A stretch of 64,000 bases of DNA from a bacterium (GCA_029561455.1 JAKQIY010000041.1:62001-126000); one strand, 5' to 3'; counted from the first letter of the stretch, positions 30,250-39,923 are shown. Translations and numbers: made by a program. The notes: generated by a model from the sequence alone, not told the origin.

Positions 30250-32109
30250 ATGAAAACGCTTTGCGCCTGGTTCTTTATGCTTCTGCTGCTGCTGCCGGTT
30301 TTAGGCTTGGCCGTAAATTCTCTACAAATCAATGCTACCACAGATCTCGTCTTAACCGAACTACCGGAAACTATAACCCTGCAATGTAATGAGGTAAAAT
30401 CCGGAGAAAGACTGGATATTGAATACTTTATCGATGTCAACAATAATAATGAAATCGATTTCTACGATTATAAATTTGACCAGGTTACCCTGGTTGACGG
30501 TATTGGTTGGATACGCGATGCCGAAGCGTCGGAAAATGATATTCCCGGCGATGAAGCGGAGGCTGCCGGGGTCATTTCCACAACTTTACCGGTTAGCCGT
30601 CAAAACCATCCGTGCGGTTCGCAAACCTGGCTGGTTCGCGCTGCAGGCCAGGGAACCCCGGCTGTAGCGGTTATACACTGGAACCTGACCAACGAACAAT
30701 GCTCCGTTTATGGCAATATCAGGGATAACTATAGTAAAACCGGCGCTGCCGGTGAGTTGCTTTTCGCTACAGAAATTGATTATGCCGGTGCAGTATATTC
30801 AACCATGTCCGACTCTTGTGGTAATTATCACTTGTCATTGGAACCGGGAACCTGGAAAATTTATACGCACACTTGTTCCGATACTGTAGAGGTAACTGTT
30901 GCTCCCGGTAAAAAGGTGCAAAAAGACCTGCGCTTAAATCCGTTGGCGAGTTTCATTAGCGGTCAGGCGTACTATGAAAATGGAAATCCGGCGCCGGGTT
31001 TAATAATCACCGCGCAAAATCCCGATCTTTTACAGTTTTATTTTGCAACAACCGACCATAATGGCCGTTATGTTTTAAATGTTGCTCCCGGAACAATAGA
31101 AATTTCCTGCAACCCGGCTCTGCATAACCGGTTTGGTAACAATGCCTGGCCGGATGGATATTATGCAGTTCCGCAGCAAGAGACCGTAGTGGCAGAAAAA
31201 GCCGGGGAAACGCATGTTAATATCAGGCTGGAACATTACCCAATTACCTTGCATGGCGTTTGCCTGGTTAATGGCCAAGGCTTAGCCGGAGTGCTTGTAC
31301 AGGGAGCCGCCAGGAATAATGTAACCGGTAAAATGCAGTTATTCCAAACGTGGACTCGCGGGGATGGTAGTTTTGATTTGGGAGTTAGTGGCGAGCCGCT
31401 GGTAACCCTGGTCGCGCAGAAAACCGGTTATACCCTGCACCAGGAAAACGGTTATTTAAATATTGATCCATCCACTGTAACCACAGGTTTTAATTTCACT
31501 TTTTCAGCAGAGAAGCCGTTGATGACTATATCCGGCGCTCTCAATAACGATGATATGACTCCCGCCTGTAATGTTCCGGTTATCGCCTATAATCCGGAAG
31601 AAAAAAGCTCCGCGGGATATATCATGCAAAGAACCGATGCACAGGGGCAATTCAGCTTTTACCCCGAGGTGGAAGGCGCATGGCAAATTGGTTTGTATAA
31701 AAAAGATTTCAAGTCCATTCCGCCTTTATATTATTTGTATGTGAATGAAGGTATGGGTTATACGGATATTAAATTTTATTTATACCAGGATAAAGATTAT
31801 GCCAGAATTGACGAAGGCCATTTTAAACCAATGGCATTGAATATAATCCCCAATCAACCGCTGCCTTTCGAGGCGGTAACCAGCATCCAATTTGTGTTGC
31901 CGGAAGCGCGGTGTACCCGTGTACAAATGCTGGATATGGATGGGAATTCTCTGCGCACCCTGGTTGATGAAAAGTTGTCCGGCGGTAAACATACTATTGC
32001 CTGGGATGGCGCCGATAGTAACGGGAATCCTCTCAACAGCGGTATCTATTGGTGCCGCATCGATGCCGTGAACGAAACCATGCAGCAGGCCATTACTTTA
32101 TTGCGGTAA
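30250..32109 (+). CDS. Secreted protein with carboxypeptidase-regulatory-like domains and FlgD-like C-terminal sorting domain
   Basis: 619 residues from ATG 30250, chosen because a signal peptide (about 1-21) starts there. Residues 20-140 form a beta-domain with a Cys pair. At least three repeats of the CNA-B/carboxypeptidase-regulatory type follow, each with GNYHLSLEPGTWKIY-, GRYVLNVAPGTIEI- or GSFDLGVSGEPLVT-like strands. The last 85 residues (SIQFVLPEA to the end) are a FlgD-like Ig domain: VQMLDMDGNSLRTLVD, then HTIAWDGADSNGNPLNSGIY and a C-terminal QAITLLR. Such C-termini direct type IX secretion and surface attachment in FCB bacteria. No catalytic motif seen. Confidence 0.8.
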   Translation: MKTLCAWFFMLLLLLPVLGLAVNSLQINATTDLVLTELPETITLQCNEVKSGERLDIEYFIDVNNNNEIDFYDYKFDQVTLVDGIGWIRDAEASENDIPGDEAEAAGVISTTLPVSRQNHPCGSQTWLVRAAGQGTPAVAVIHWNLTNEQCSVYGNIRDNYSKTGAAGELLFATEIDYAGAVYSTMSDSCGNYHLSLEPGTWKIYTHTCSDTVEVTVAPGKKVQKDLRLNPLASFISGQAYYENGNPAPGLIITAQNPDLLQFYFATTDHNGRYVLNVAPGTIEISCNPALHNRFGNNAWPDGYYAVPQQETVVAEKAGETHVNIRLEHYPITLHGVCLVNGQGLAGVLVQGAARNNVTGKMQLFQTWTRGDGSFDLGVSGEPLVTLVAQKTGYTLHQENGYLNIDPSTVTTGFNFTFSAEKPLMTISGALNNDDMTPACNVPVIAYNPEEKSSAGYIMQRTDAQGQFSFYPEVEGAWQIGLYKKDFKSIPPLYYLYVNEGMGYTDIKFYLYQDKDYARIDEGHFKPMALNIIPNQPLPFEAVTSIQFVLPEARCTRVQMLDMDGNSLRTLVDEKLSGGKHTIAWDGADSNGNPLNSGIYWCRIDAVNETMQQAITLLR

Positions 32110-32118
32110 TTGAATGAC

Positions 32119-32586
32119 TTTTTGTAGGATGGGGGCTTGCCCGGATAGTGCCTTATTCTGATAATATGCCTTTTACAAAGCCTGTTCTACATTAAAGATA
32201 CTTTCTTTTGCATGGGCAAGGCTCCATCCTACCAGTTTTCTTGTTCACCTTTTGTAGGATGGGGTCTTGACCGATTATTTCAGGATTTTAATCATTTCCC
32301 ATATTCAGATCATCATATCAAATTACACATAGTTTCTATTGCCAAGGTCAAGCCCCCATCAGTTATTAGCATAATATACCATTCTACCAGCTGATGATAT
32401 GCCTTTTACAAATCCGATTCAAAATTTTGATTATTGTTATTATCGGGCAAGACCCCATCCTACTAGATATTGTAACCCGATAAATTCCAGGCAATCTCAT
32501 ATATTCATAATGTCGCACGCGGACAAGGTACGTAGCACAGTAATAATAATACTTCCCTTTGCAAAAGTCAAAACCCCATCCTGCCG
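32119..32586. repeat. Array of six short interspersed repeats (GTAGGATGGGG.CTTG.CC family)
   Basis: This 528-base gap has no gene. It holds six copies of a 20-25 base element: plus-strand copies at 32119-32144 and 32250-32273, minus-strand copies at 32214-32234, 32342-32361 (degenerate), 32444-32466 and 32561-32586. The core reads GTAGGATGGGG.CTTG.CC. A second motif, CTGAT.ATATGCCTTTTACAAA, occurs directly repeated at about 32158 and 32391. Two more relatives lie at 63199 and 63283. Spacing and orientation are irregular, which excludes CRISPR. Confidence 0.8.
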
Positions 32587-32606
32587 GATGCCCCTGGTAA
32601 AAAATT

Positions 32607-32639
32607 AAAAAAGGTGTCCGTAGACCGGACACCTTTTTT
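32607..32639. terminator. Bidirectional Rho-independent terminator
   Basis: Perfect stem AAAAAAGGTGTCCG / CGGACACCTTTTTT with a five-base loop and U-tracts on both strands. It overlaps the stop codon of the minus-strand gene ending at 32638 and also faces the plus-strand gene ending at 32109. Confidence 0.9.
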
Positions 32640-33417
32640 ATCGTATTAAAGCGAGTTGTTTGGTTAATTCAAATTCTCCGGCCTGAATGCGGTAAAAATA
32701 AACACCTGCGGGCACGGACATACCAACTTCATTCATACCGCTCCAAACAACGGTATGTGTTCCGGCGCCTACAGTATAGTTGACAAGATTTTTGACCAAC
32801 TGCCCGGCGGTGTTGAAAATATCGAGCCGCACCTGTTGCGTAAACGGCACACGATATTGTATGCGGGTTTCCGGATTAAAGGGATTGGGATAATTCTGCG
32901 TCAACTCGTATGTATCAACTGTAATCCCGTTATCATTGATGCCGGAATTGGTTTCCTCAATAATTAAAAAACTGCCGTCCTGAACAGTAAAGGGCAGCTT
33001 TTGATTATTTTTGTCCATTACCGTAACTTCATTAAAGCCGAGAGCATAAACCTGGCCCTGGGGGGCTTCTGCGGCAACGGAATAGGATATATTCATAAGG
33101 GAGCCTTTGTTGGGCAGGATAAGGCGGTTTTTGCTCACCAGCAAAATAATTTCTATGGCTTCATCGCTATAATTATAGCTAAAAATCTGCGGATTCGTTC
33201 CGGCGGCAATCCACACGGAATCCACTGTAATAAATGGCGTTAAATCGGTAACGGTTAAACTGAGACCTTTCAGGGTATCTTCATTATCCACAGAAAGAGT
33301 GATCAGGTTATCCGTACTGCCCGGCTTACCGCTGCCGGAGCTGAGAACCAGTAGATTCTCACCGGCAAACGCTGTACACGCTGCCAATATGAATAATAAT
33401 ACTAACCCTTTTTTCAT
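32638..33417 (-). CDS. Secreted cohesin-like protein with T9SS-type sorting domain
   Basis: 259 residues with a signal peptide (1-18). Residues 20-150 have the cohesin-like pattern of a beta sandwich (NLITLSVDNEDTLKGLSLTV, then a conserved LGFNEVTV-type strand). The C-terminal 90 residues are a classic sorting domain: YELTQNYPNPFNPETRIQY, VRLDIFNTAGQLVKNLV, and AGVYFYRIQAGEFELTKQLA with terminal LIR. Surface or secreted protein. First of three neighbouring cohesin-type genes on this strand. Confidence 0.82.
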   Translation of the reverse strand: MKKGLVLLFILAACTAFAGENLLVLSSGSGKPGSTDNLITLSVDNEDTLKGLSLTVTDLTPFITVDSVWIAAGTNPQIFSYNYSDEAIEIILLVSKNRLILPNKGSLMNISYSVAAEAPQGQVYALGFNEVTVMDKNNQKLPFTVQDGSFLIIEETNSGINDNGITVDTYELTQNYPNPFNPETRIQYRVPFTQQVRLDIFNTAGQLVKNLVNYTVGAGTHTVVWSGMNEVGMSVPAGVYFYRIQAGEFELTKQLALIR

Positions 33418-33476
33418 GGTAACTCCTGTTGCGTTTTAGATTCCGATGTAATGGAATTTTTGTGATATTTTCTTTA

Positions 33477-33504
33477 TACCGGCCGGTTTAAAAACCGGCC
33501 GGTA
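33477..33504. terminator. Perfect 28-bp inverted repeat, probable terminator
   Basis: TACCGGCCGGTTT / AAACCGGCCGGTA with a two-base centre, 82 bases after the stop of the minus-strand gene ending at 33586. The T-run is imperfect, so termination is probable rather than certain. Confidence 0.6.
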
Positions 33505-33585
33505 CATTTTGTTCAAATTTACAACCTTGCCTTGAGTAATACATTATTCATGGTAATTGCAGTCAAAGCCGCCGCAAGTCGAATA

Positions 33586-35379
33586 TTATGGTAACTCATC
33601 AATAACCCGTAAGGCGTCAAACATATCGATGTCGCCGTCTTTATCCATATCGGCGGCCATACGTTCATAGTCGGTCGGAACCGCGCCCAGACCGAGAATG
33701 ATATCCACGATACGATCAACATCAGCCTGGTCGGTTACACCGGAGCCGTTAATATCGCCGCTTAACACGTAATAGAAATTACCATTCACCAGGGTTGGAA
33801 TAATCGCCTGGCTGGCTTCATTACTCATCCGAACTTCGGAGAATGTAACCGAGGATGACGTGCCATAAGTAGCTGTATTTTCTACTACTAACGGTATCTG
33901 TAAAATTGCGCCGCTGCCGGCTGCGATCGATGTAAACGACGTTGTGTTAACCATAACGATATTGATATACCCGGCGGCTAGTTCTTCGACATTCACTGTA
34001 AAAGTGGATGCGCGGTTGATCGCAACTGGACCTGCAGGCGCCAGACTCAGATGATTCGGCGTATCAGTAAGCCGGAATTGCAAACCGCGGATGGGAACCT
34101 GGTTGGTGAGTGAAACATTCAATACCACCGTTTCCGCTTGTTCGCCGCTGGCGCTTTGGATGGATAATGTTACCTGTGATGTAGTAATGCTGAACACCGT
34201 ATTGCTGACATCCGAGGGTACTGTATCTGTATCCTGCACTTTGACCAATGCCTGGGCAGTTGAACCGGATGGTAACGTCCAGGAATAGCTGCCGTCATTG
34301 GGCGTGCTGGCAACAATGGAGGTCCAGTTTGTGCCATTATCGACGGAATAGAAAATAGCGACATTGGCAATTGTCCCGGTCGAAGTCCAGGTAATATTTT
34401 GTACTGAAGTGGCCGCCCAGGTTTCGCCGCCATTGGGGCTTGTCACAGTAATTGTACCGGCGTCGGCAGTAATTTCAAAAACCGTTGCGCTGGTACCCCA
34501 TGGCATACCGTCTACGGCATCCGAGACTCGTACCAGGCAATTTGTCGATGAGGCGCTGGGAACAGTCCAGCTATAAGTGCCGGTGTTGGTTACGGATGCA
34601 ACAATGGTGGTCCAGGCAGTACCGTTATTGGTAGAGTATTCAATTTTAACATTACCTGTAAATTCGGAAACATCCCAGGTTATGTCATGTATAGATCCGA
34701 CAATCCAGGTTTCACCGCCGGCCGGCGATGTAACGGTAATTTGCTGAGCGCGGACTGTGAAATCGTCAATATTATTGACCTGGCCGCCAAACAGGGAAAC
34801 GCCGGAATAATAAAAACTGCTGTTGCCGGTGGTTTTGGCCGGATCGGAAACCGTGCCGTCCAGCTGGTCGTTAACGTAAACTGCAAAATGATGGCCATTT
34901 ACATCGGTTGTGGCAACAACTTTGATGATATCGCCGGCTACGGTTGTAGCTTTGGTAGAATTGACAGATGCGATAGTAGCGGTACGAACGACCACGCCAT
35001 CGACAATCGGGTCAAGGTAGATTTTGCCATTACGACGCATGATAAAATAACCATCGGCTGTTGAGGGGCTATTTGTAGTCAGATACATGGCAATACCGCC
35101 GGAGTTCACGCCCAGCGCCGAACCACCGGCAGCCCATTTGAACTGCACTTCGGAGGGACTTGTTAATCCTTTGTAAATCGCCAGGTAATCCCAGGATTCT
35201 ACAGTAGCAGAGTTGTCCAACACTGTATTACTGGCAATAACATATTCGGGATCCGCCGCCCAGTTGATGCCTAGCGACGCCCGGTTAAAATCATCCACAA
35301 TGGTTACGGCGCTCAAAGGCAAAACTGATGCACCGAACAGGATGACGAGAATGATCGAAAGAAATGTTTTTATTCTCAT
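33586..35379 (-). CDS. Secreted modular protein: lectin-like domain, two KNH/Ser-Thr-rich-type domains, cohesin and dockerin
   Basis: 597 residues with a signal peptide (about 1-24); AGAGG precedes the ATG. Residues 25-210 resemble a laminin-G/concanavalin-like domain. Two homologous domains follow (about 212-305 and 306-400), each opening ITVTSP.GGETW and containing W.S.G....V.I.YS..NGT.W..I. Residues 400-535 are a cohesin-like domain (VTLSIQSASGEQAETVVLNV, VPIRGLQFRLTD). The end is a dockerin-like repeat pair: DINGSGVTDQADVDRIVDII and DMDKDGDIDMFDALRVID. Unlike its neighbours it lacks a sorting domain, so its surface attachment could depend on cohesin-dockerin pairing with them. Confidence 0.83.
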   Translation of the reverse strand: MRIKTFLSIILVILFGASVLPLSAVTIVDDFNRASLGINWAADPEYVIASNTVLDNSATVESWDYLAIYKGLTSPSEVQFKWAAGGSALGVNSGGIAMYLTTNSPSTADGYFIMRRNGKIYLDPIVDGVVVRTATIASVNSTKATTVAGDIIKVVATTDVNGHHFAVYVNDQLDGTVSDPAKTTGNSSFYYSGVSLFGGQVNNIDDFTVRAQQITVTSPAGGETWIVGSIHDITWDVSEFTGNVKIEYSTNNGTAWTTIVASVTNTGTYSWTVPSASSTNCLVRVSDAVDGMPWGTSATVFEITADAGTITVTSPNGGETWAATSVQNITWTSTGTIANVAIFYSVDNGTNWTSIVASTPNDGSYSWTLPSGSTAQALVKVQDTDTVPSDVSNTVFSITTSQVTLSIQSASGEQAETVVLNVSLTNQVPIRGLQFRLTDTPNHLSLAPAGPVAINRASTFTVNVEELAAGYINIVMVNTTSFTSIAAGSGAILQIPLVVENTATYGTSSSVTFSEVRMSNEASQAIIPTLVNGNFYYVLSGDINGSGVTDQADVDRIVDIILGLGAVPTDYERMAADMDKDGDIDMFDALRVIDELP

Positions 35380-35422
35380 TTTGTTACCTCTATCTTGAAA
35401 AAGTGTTCTTTTTTCCTGTTGA

Positions 35423-36868
35423 TTATTTCATTATAGCCAGTTTTTTAGTCAGGACAACATCCTGCGCCGTTAGCCTGTAAAAATAAACACCGGAAGAAAC
35501 CAAACTGCCAAACTCGTCGCTGCCGTTCCATTGAACGGTATAACGGCCGGCTTGTTTGTTATGGTCAACCAGCCGCTTGACTAATTGGCCGGTGGTGTTA
35601 AAGATTTCCAGTTTTACGGGAACTGTGCCATTCTGTAAATTTGGTACATCAAACGTAATCATGGTATTCATGTTGAATGGATTCGGGCTGTTTTGGAATA
35701 ATGAAAAATGTTCCGGGACAACGGTTGCAGCACTATATTGTCCATAAATTGTCTGCATGGGGGTCGCGCCGGATGTTCCTGCCAGGGCTTTGACAATTTC
35801 CAATACACCCTCCTGAACTTGTTGTTTTTGTACAGTTACCGGCAGATTAAACAGGGTCGACTGTCCGGCAGGGATTGCCTGGCCTTCAATGCCACACAAC
35901 AAAATACTCAGTTTGCCGTCGGCTCGCTTGCTCACCAGTGTCATACTTTTTGCAGCATCTGTTAATACCGGTGCATCAATCATGAAATCTTTGCCGGCGG
36001 CATCTATCACCATCTGCAAACCATGCAATGGAGCGGATGTATTAACCTGTACCGGAATGTTAATTTTACCGGTAAAGTTTGCCGGGATTGACGGCATATC
36101 AATTTTTACACTACCCTGGGCAGCTTTAGCCAACGGGGTCACCGCCGCCGCTACACCAGGATTGACCGACTCATCCATTGCGGCAGAAATATCGACAATA
36201 GTAATCAGGCCGTCATCGTCGCTGTCCGCCGCCCAGCGTTCATAGGCGGTTGGTACAGGGGGGCGATCCAGGGCTATATCGATAATACGTAATACATCGA
36301 ACAAATCGACTACGCCATTATAGACAACATCCAGCTTGGTGCCGAACCAGAAGGTATTGTTAACCGCCGTTACCGGAGTAATGGGGTTGTTGGACGTATT
36401 GGCCAGGCTTACGTTACTTAGAGTTAACGCTGCGGTTGAACCACCCGGGGTTCCAGCGCGGACGGTAACTGCGATGGACAGAATATCGGTTCCCGGTTCG
36501 GTATTATCTATTGCCAAAACCTGGGCGTTGTCGTTGGGAAGTAATAGAACTTTGATTACTCCACCGACCTGGTTATAATAGGCAGTGAAATTTGCCGCGG
36601 CTGCGCCAAGCACGGTAACGCCATTGGCCGTTAACGAGTCCGGCGCTGCGGAAAGTTGAAAAGAAACGCCTTTAACGGTTGCCGGATTTAACAAGCGGAT
36701 GTAAATTAGTCCGTCATCGCCGGGTAAGGCAAAAAGCCCATCCGTCGGGGCGACTGTTCCTTTGGATACTTCAAGTTTGTATCCTTGCGAAAATGCCGGT
36801 ACCCCAAAACATAATACAAAAACAAATATTGCAAGAATCAGGGCCGGTATGGTTGATGATCGTTTCAT
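35423..36868 (-). CDS. Secreted cohesin-dockerin-cohesin protein with T9SS-type sorting domain
   Basis: 481 residues from ATG 36868, five bases after a GGAGG site; an ATG one codon upstream is too close to the ribosome site. Signal peptide 1-28. Residues 30-170 form a cohesin-like domain (GVSFQLSAAPDSLTANGV), about 178-235 a dockerin-like Ca-binding pair (NGVVDLFDVLRIIDIALD, DSDDDGLITIVDISAAMD), 250-370 a second cohesin-like domain (LHGLQMVIDAAG), and the last 95 residues a sorting domain (NSPNPFNMNTMITFDV, SGVYFYRLTAQDVVLTKKLA, terminal IMK). Both binding partners and a surface anchor in one chain. Confidence 0.85.
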   Translation of the reverse strand: MKRSSTIPALILAIFVFVLCFGVPAFSQGYKLEVSKGTVAPTDGLFALPGDDGLIYIRLLNPATVKGVSFQLSAAPDSLTANGVTVLGAAAANFTAYYNQVGGVIKVLLLPNDNAQVLAIDNTEPGTDILSIAVTVRAGTPGGSTAALTLSNVSLANTSNNPITPVTAVNNTFWFGTKLDVVYNGVVDLFDVLRIIDIALDRPPVPTAYERWAADSDDDGLITIVDISAAMDESVNPGVAAAVTPLAKAAQGSVKIDMPSIPANFTGKINIPVQVNTSAPLHGLQMVIDAAGKDFMIDAPVLTDAAKSMTLVSKRADGKLSILLCGIEGQAIPAGQSTLFNLPVTVQKQQVQEGVLEIVKALAGTSGATPMQTIYGQYSAATVVPEHFSLFQNSPNPFNMNTMITFDVPNLQNGTVPVKLEIFNTTGQLVKRLVDHNKQAGRYTVQWNGSDEFGSLVSSGVYFYRLTAQDVVLTKKLAIMK

Positions 36869-37310
36869 CATACCCTCCATATATCATTTTAGTTTTTACT
36901 CTCTGGTTAATTATAGTTTCATCTTTAAACAGGCAGTGTCTCTAAATGAAACGCTTGTGATTAAAAACACAATATCTGAAAAAAAAACTGTACCTAATTA
37001 TCCACCTCCTTCCACGCACCGGGCGTTTTTACGGCCCGGAAAAACTTCTTTTAACTTGTTAATATTATTACATTAATCTCTTTGTTCATTTTAGTATTTT
37101 TTATTGGTATATCATTTGCTTTGTTTTATTCTGTTCTTTACGAATTTTCTTATCTCTATATATGCAACGTACATGCCATTATTAATAATTCCTTTTTTGC
37201 CTTTATACAAAGGGAATATTATGCATTTTTTTATTGTATAGAGCATTATTTTTAATTACTTTTATTATTATATTTTGCAGAAATATTGCTGTACAAAATT
37301 AAGGAAAACT
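36869..37310. other. AT-rich divergent intergenic region
   Basis: 442 bases between divergent genes, presumably carrying promoters for both. It holds a GC-rich hairpin CCGGGC/GCCCGG (37019-37039). On the minus strand this is followed by AAGGAGGTGG (37012-37003), a full Shine-Dalgarno match with no obvious ORF behind it. Otherwise long A/T tracts; no RNA gene recognised. Confidence 0.55.
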
Positions 37311-39866
37311 ATGTATAAAATAAACAGTTATCAGGTAGTACCGGTAGTTCCCGAAAAACTGGCATTTCTTCATAAACTGGCTTTCAATTTATACTGGACC
37401 TGGGATCACGAATCCCGCTCGCTGTTTCGCCGTCTCGATTACAACCTGTGGGAAAAATTCAACAGAAATCCAATTCTGCTGTTAGGAAATCTGGATCAAA
37501 GAGTGCTGGAATCCTTTGCAAAAAACGAGGGCTATCTTTCCTTTATGAAAAGAGTGGAGGAAAAAGTCCAGGATTATATGAGCCGTGCCACATGGTACAA
37601 AGAGAACTTTCCGGGCAAACAAAAGGTTCGCATCTCTTATTTTTCCATGGAATATGGCATAACCAACGGATTGCCTATCTATTCCGGCGGCCTGGGCATT
37701 TTGTCGGCAGACCACCTGAAATCCGCCAGCGATCTGGGCTTGCCGGTAAATGGCGTAGGCCTGATGTATCAACAGGGATATTTTCAACAGTACCTGGCGC
37801 GCGACGGCTGGCAGCAGGAAACCTATCCCTTGAACGACTTTTTCAATTTACCGGTTACCCTGGAACGGGACAAGAACGGCGCGCCTATTAAAATCTATGT
37901 AGAGCTTCCGGGACGAAAAGTGTATGCACAAATCTGGAAGGCGCAAATCGGCCGGGTGCCGTTGTATTTGATGGATACCAATGTGCCGGAAAACAGCCCG
38001 GAAGACAAAGCGATCACCTCGCAATTGTATGGCGGCGACCTGGAAATGCGCATCAAGCAAGAAATTCTGCTGGGTATTGGCGGCATTCGTCTTTTGGAGG
38101 CGCTTAACCTGCGTCCCGATGTCTGCCACATGAATGAAGGTCACGCCGCTTTTCTGGCCCTTGAGCGGGTGCGGATCACTATGCAGGAACAACAGTTACA
38201 TTTCTATGAAGCTCTTGAAGCCGTGCGCGGCGGTAATGTTTTTACCACCCACACCCCTGTTCCGGCCGGTATCGATGAATTCAACAAAGACATGATCAGC
38301 CGTTACCTGGGCGATATGGTCGATTCTATGGGCTTGTCCCGCGAAGATTTTTTCAGACTGGGCGGCACGCAATACAAGGAAACCAACGGAAACTTTAATA
38401 TGGCAATCTTTGCTCTTAATTTAGCCGCCGGTTGCAACGGTGTAAGCAAGCTGCATGGCCAGGTTGCCCGCAAGATGTGGCATTACCTGTGGCCGGGTAT
38501 ACCGGAAGACGAAGTGCCAATCGGTCATATTACCAACGGTACGCACATCCGCACCTGGATCTCTGAAGATATGGCGGAATTATTCACCCGCTACCTGGGA
38601 CCAAACTGGTATCGCGACCCGATGGATGAATCGTTATGGCCGCGTATAGATCAAATACCTGATGAAGAATTATGGCGAACCCATGAACGCCGTCGCGAAC
38701 GGCTGGTAGCAATTGCCCGGCAAAAATTACAGGCGCAGTTAATTAATACCGGCGCCAGTCAGTCTGAAATTGAAACTGCTTCCGAAGTGCTGGACCCGGA
38801 AGCCTTGACTATCGGTTTTGCCCGGCGTTTTGCCCAATATAAACGCGCTTACCTGATCTTTAAAGATGTGGAACGGTTAAGCAAAATCATGAACAATAAA
38901 GAAATGCCGGTGCAGATGATCATTGCCGGCAAGGCGCACCCCCACGACAAGATCGGCAAGGGTATTTTACGCGATATTGTCAATATCATCCGCCAGGAGA
39001 ATTTCAGGATGAAAATCGTTTTCCTGGAAAATTATGATATTACCCTGGGATCGTACCTGGTTCAGGGTGTTGATATCTGGCTGAACAATCCGCTGCGTCC
39101 CCGCGAAGCCAGCGGCACCAGCGGGATGAAAGCCGGGGCTAACGGCGCGCTTAACCTCAGTATTCTGGATGGCTGGTGGGATGAAGCCTATAATAATAAA
39201 ATCGGCTGGTCGATTGGTAAAGGTGAAGTATATGAAGACCGGGAAGACCAGGACGAGGTGGAATCGACTGCGCTATACCATATTCTGGAGCAGGATGTTA
39301 TTCCCACCTTTTACAAACGCACTAAAAACGGTCTGCCCCGCGACTGGATAAGAATGATGAAAACCAATATTCAACAGGTTTCCCCGTTCTTTAATACCAA
39401 CCGTATGTTACGGGATTATCTGAAAAAATACTATTTACCGGCTGCGGATCAATGGGAAAAATTAAGCAAAGAGCAATTCAAGGCAGCCCGTGATCTTGCC
39501 AAATGGAAACATAAAATATATAATAACTGGCGTTATGTTAAAATTGTCAATGTATCTTCTGCCGAACACGAACAAATCAAAGTAGGTGGCGCCTTGTCCC
39601 TGCAGGCGACTATCGAATTACAGCATATCACCGCTCATGATATATGTGTACAGGTAATGTATGGCCGGCTCAACGGCAAGGATGTTATTGTAGAGGGTGA
39701 GGCCATGGCGATGACCCTGAAAGAAACCCTTGCCGATGGTAAATTATTATACCAGGCAGAAATCCCGTGCAGCGATACCGGTCAACATGGCTTTACAATA
39801 CGCGTTCTTCCGAATCATGCAAACCTGGTCAATCCACATGAAATGGGTTTAATTACCTGGTATTAA
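37311..39866 (+). CDS. glgP: Glycogen/alpha-glucan phosphorylase (DUF3417-containing type)
   Basis: 851 residues from ATG 37311, preceded by AAGGAAAAC; 12 upstream codons are open but not conserved. The N-terminal 110 residues (LAFNLYWTWDHESRSLFRRL) are the DUF3417 domain that marks the shorter, unregulated type of alpha-glucan phosphorylase. The catalytic core includes AYFSMEYG-like IRISYFSMEYGI, THTPVPAGID, and the PLP-lysine region ASGTSGMKAGANGALNL. It releases glucose-1-phosphate from alpha-glucans in the cytosol. No other glycogen genes are adjacent. Confidence 0.96.
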   Translation: MYKINSYQVVPVVPEKLAFLHKLAFNLYWTWDHESRSLFRRLDYNLWEKFNRNPILLLGNLDQRVLESFAKNEGYLSFMKRVEEKVQDYMSRATWYKENFPGKQKVRISYFSMEYGITNGLPIYSGGLGILSADHLKSASDLGLPVNGVGLMYQQGYFQQYLARDGWQQETYPLNDFFNLPVTLERDKNGAPIKIYVELPGRKVYAQIWKAQIGRVPLYLMDTNVPENSPEDKAITSQLYGGDLEMRIKQEILLGIGGIRLLEALNLRPDVCHMNEGHAAFLALERVRITMQEQQLHFYEALEAVRGGNVFTTHTPVPAGIDEFNKDMISRYLGDMVDSMGLSREDFFRLGGTQYKETNGNFNMAIFALNLAAGCNGVSKLHGQVARKMWHYLWPGIPEDEVPIGHITNGTHIRTWISEDMAELFTRYLGPNWYRDPMDESLWPRIDQIPDEELWRTHERRRERLVAIARQKLQAQLINTGASQSEIETASEVLDPEALTIGFARRFAQYKRAYLIFKDVERLSKIMNNKEMPVQMIIAGKAHPHDKIGKGILRDIVNIIRQENFRMKIVFLENYDITLGSYLVQGVDIWLNNPLRPREASGTSGMKAGANGALNLSILDGWWDEAYNNKIGWSIGKGEVYEDREDQDEVESTALYHILEQDVIPTFYKRTKNGLPRDWIRMMKTNIQQVSPFFNTNRMLRDYLKKYYLPAADQWEKLSKEQFKAARDLAKWKHKIYNNWRYVKIVNVSSAEHEQIKVGGALSLQATIELQHITAHDICVQVMYGRLNGKDVIVEGEAMAMTLKETLADGKLLYQAEIPCSDTGQHGFTIRVLPNHANLVNPHEMGLITWY

Positions 39867-39923
39867 AATGGATAATTCTGGCAATGGAAAATAAAACATC
39901 ACAAAAAGACGGGGTAACCGGTT

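Noticed and set aside
32119-32586. Possible CRISPR array
   Set aside because: Repeats are in both orientations, diverged, and spaced irregularly (about 35 to 115 bases); no cas genes are nearby.
32638-36868. Cellulosome gene cluster
   Set aside because: Cohesin- and dockerin-like modules are present, but no glycosidase, carbohydrate-binding or SLH module is seen, so a cellulosome is not supported.
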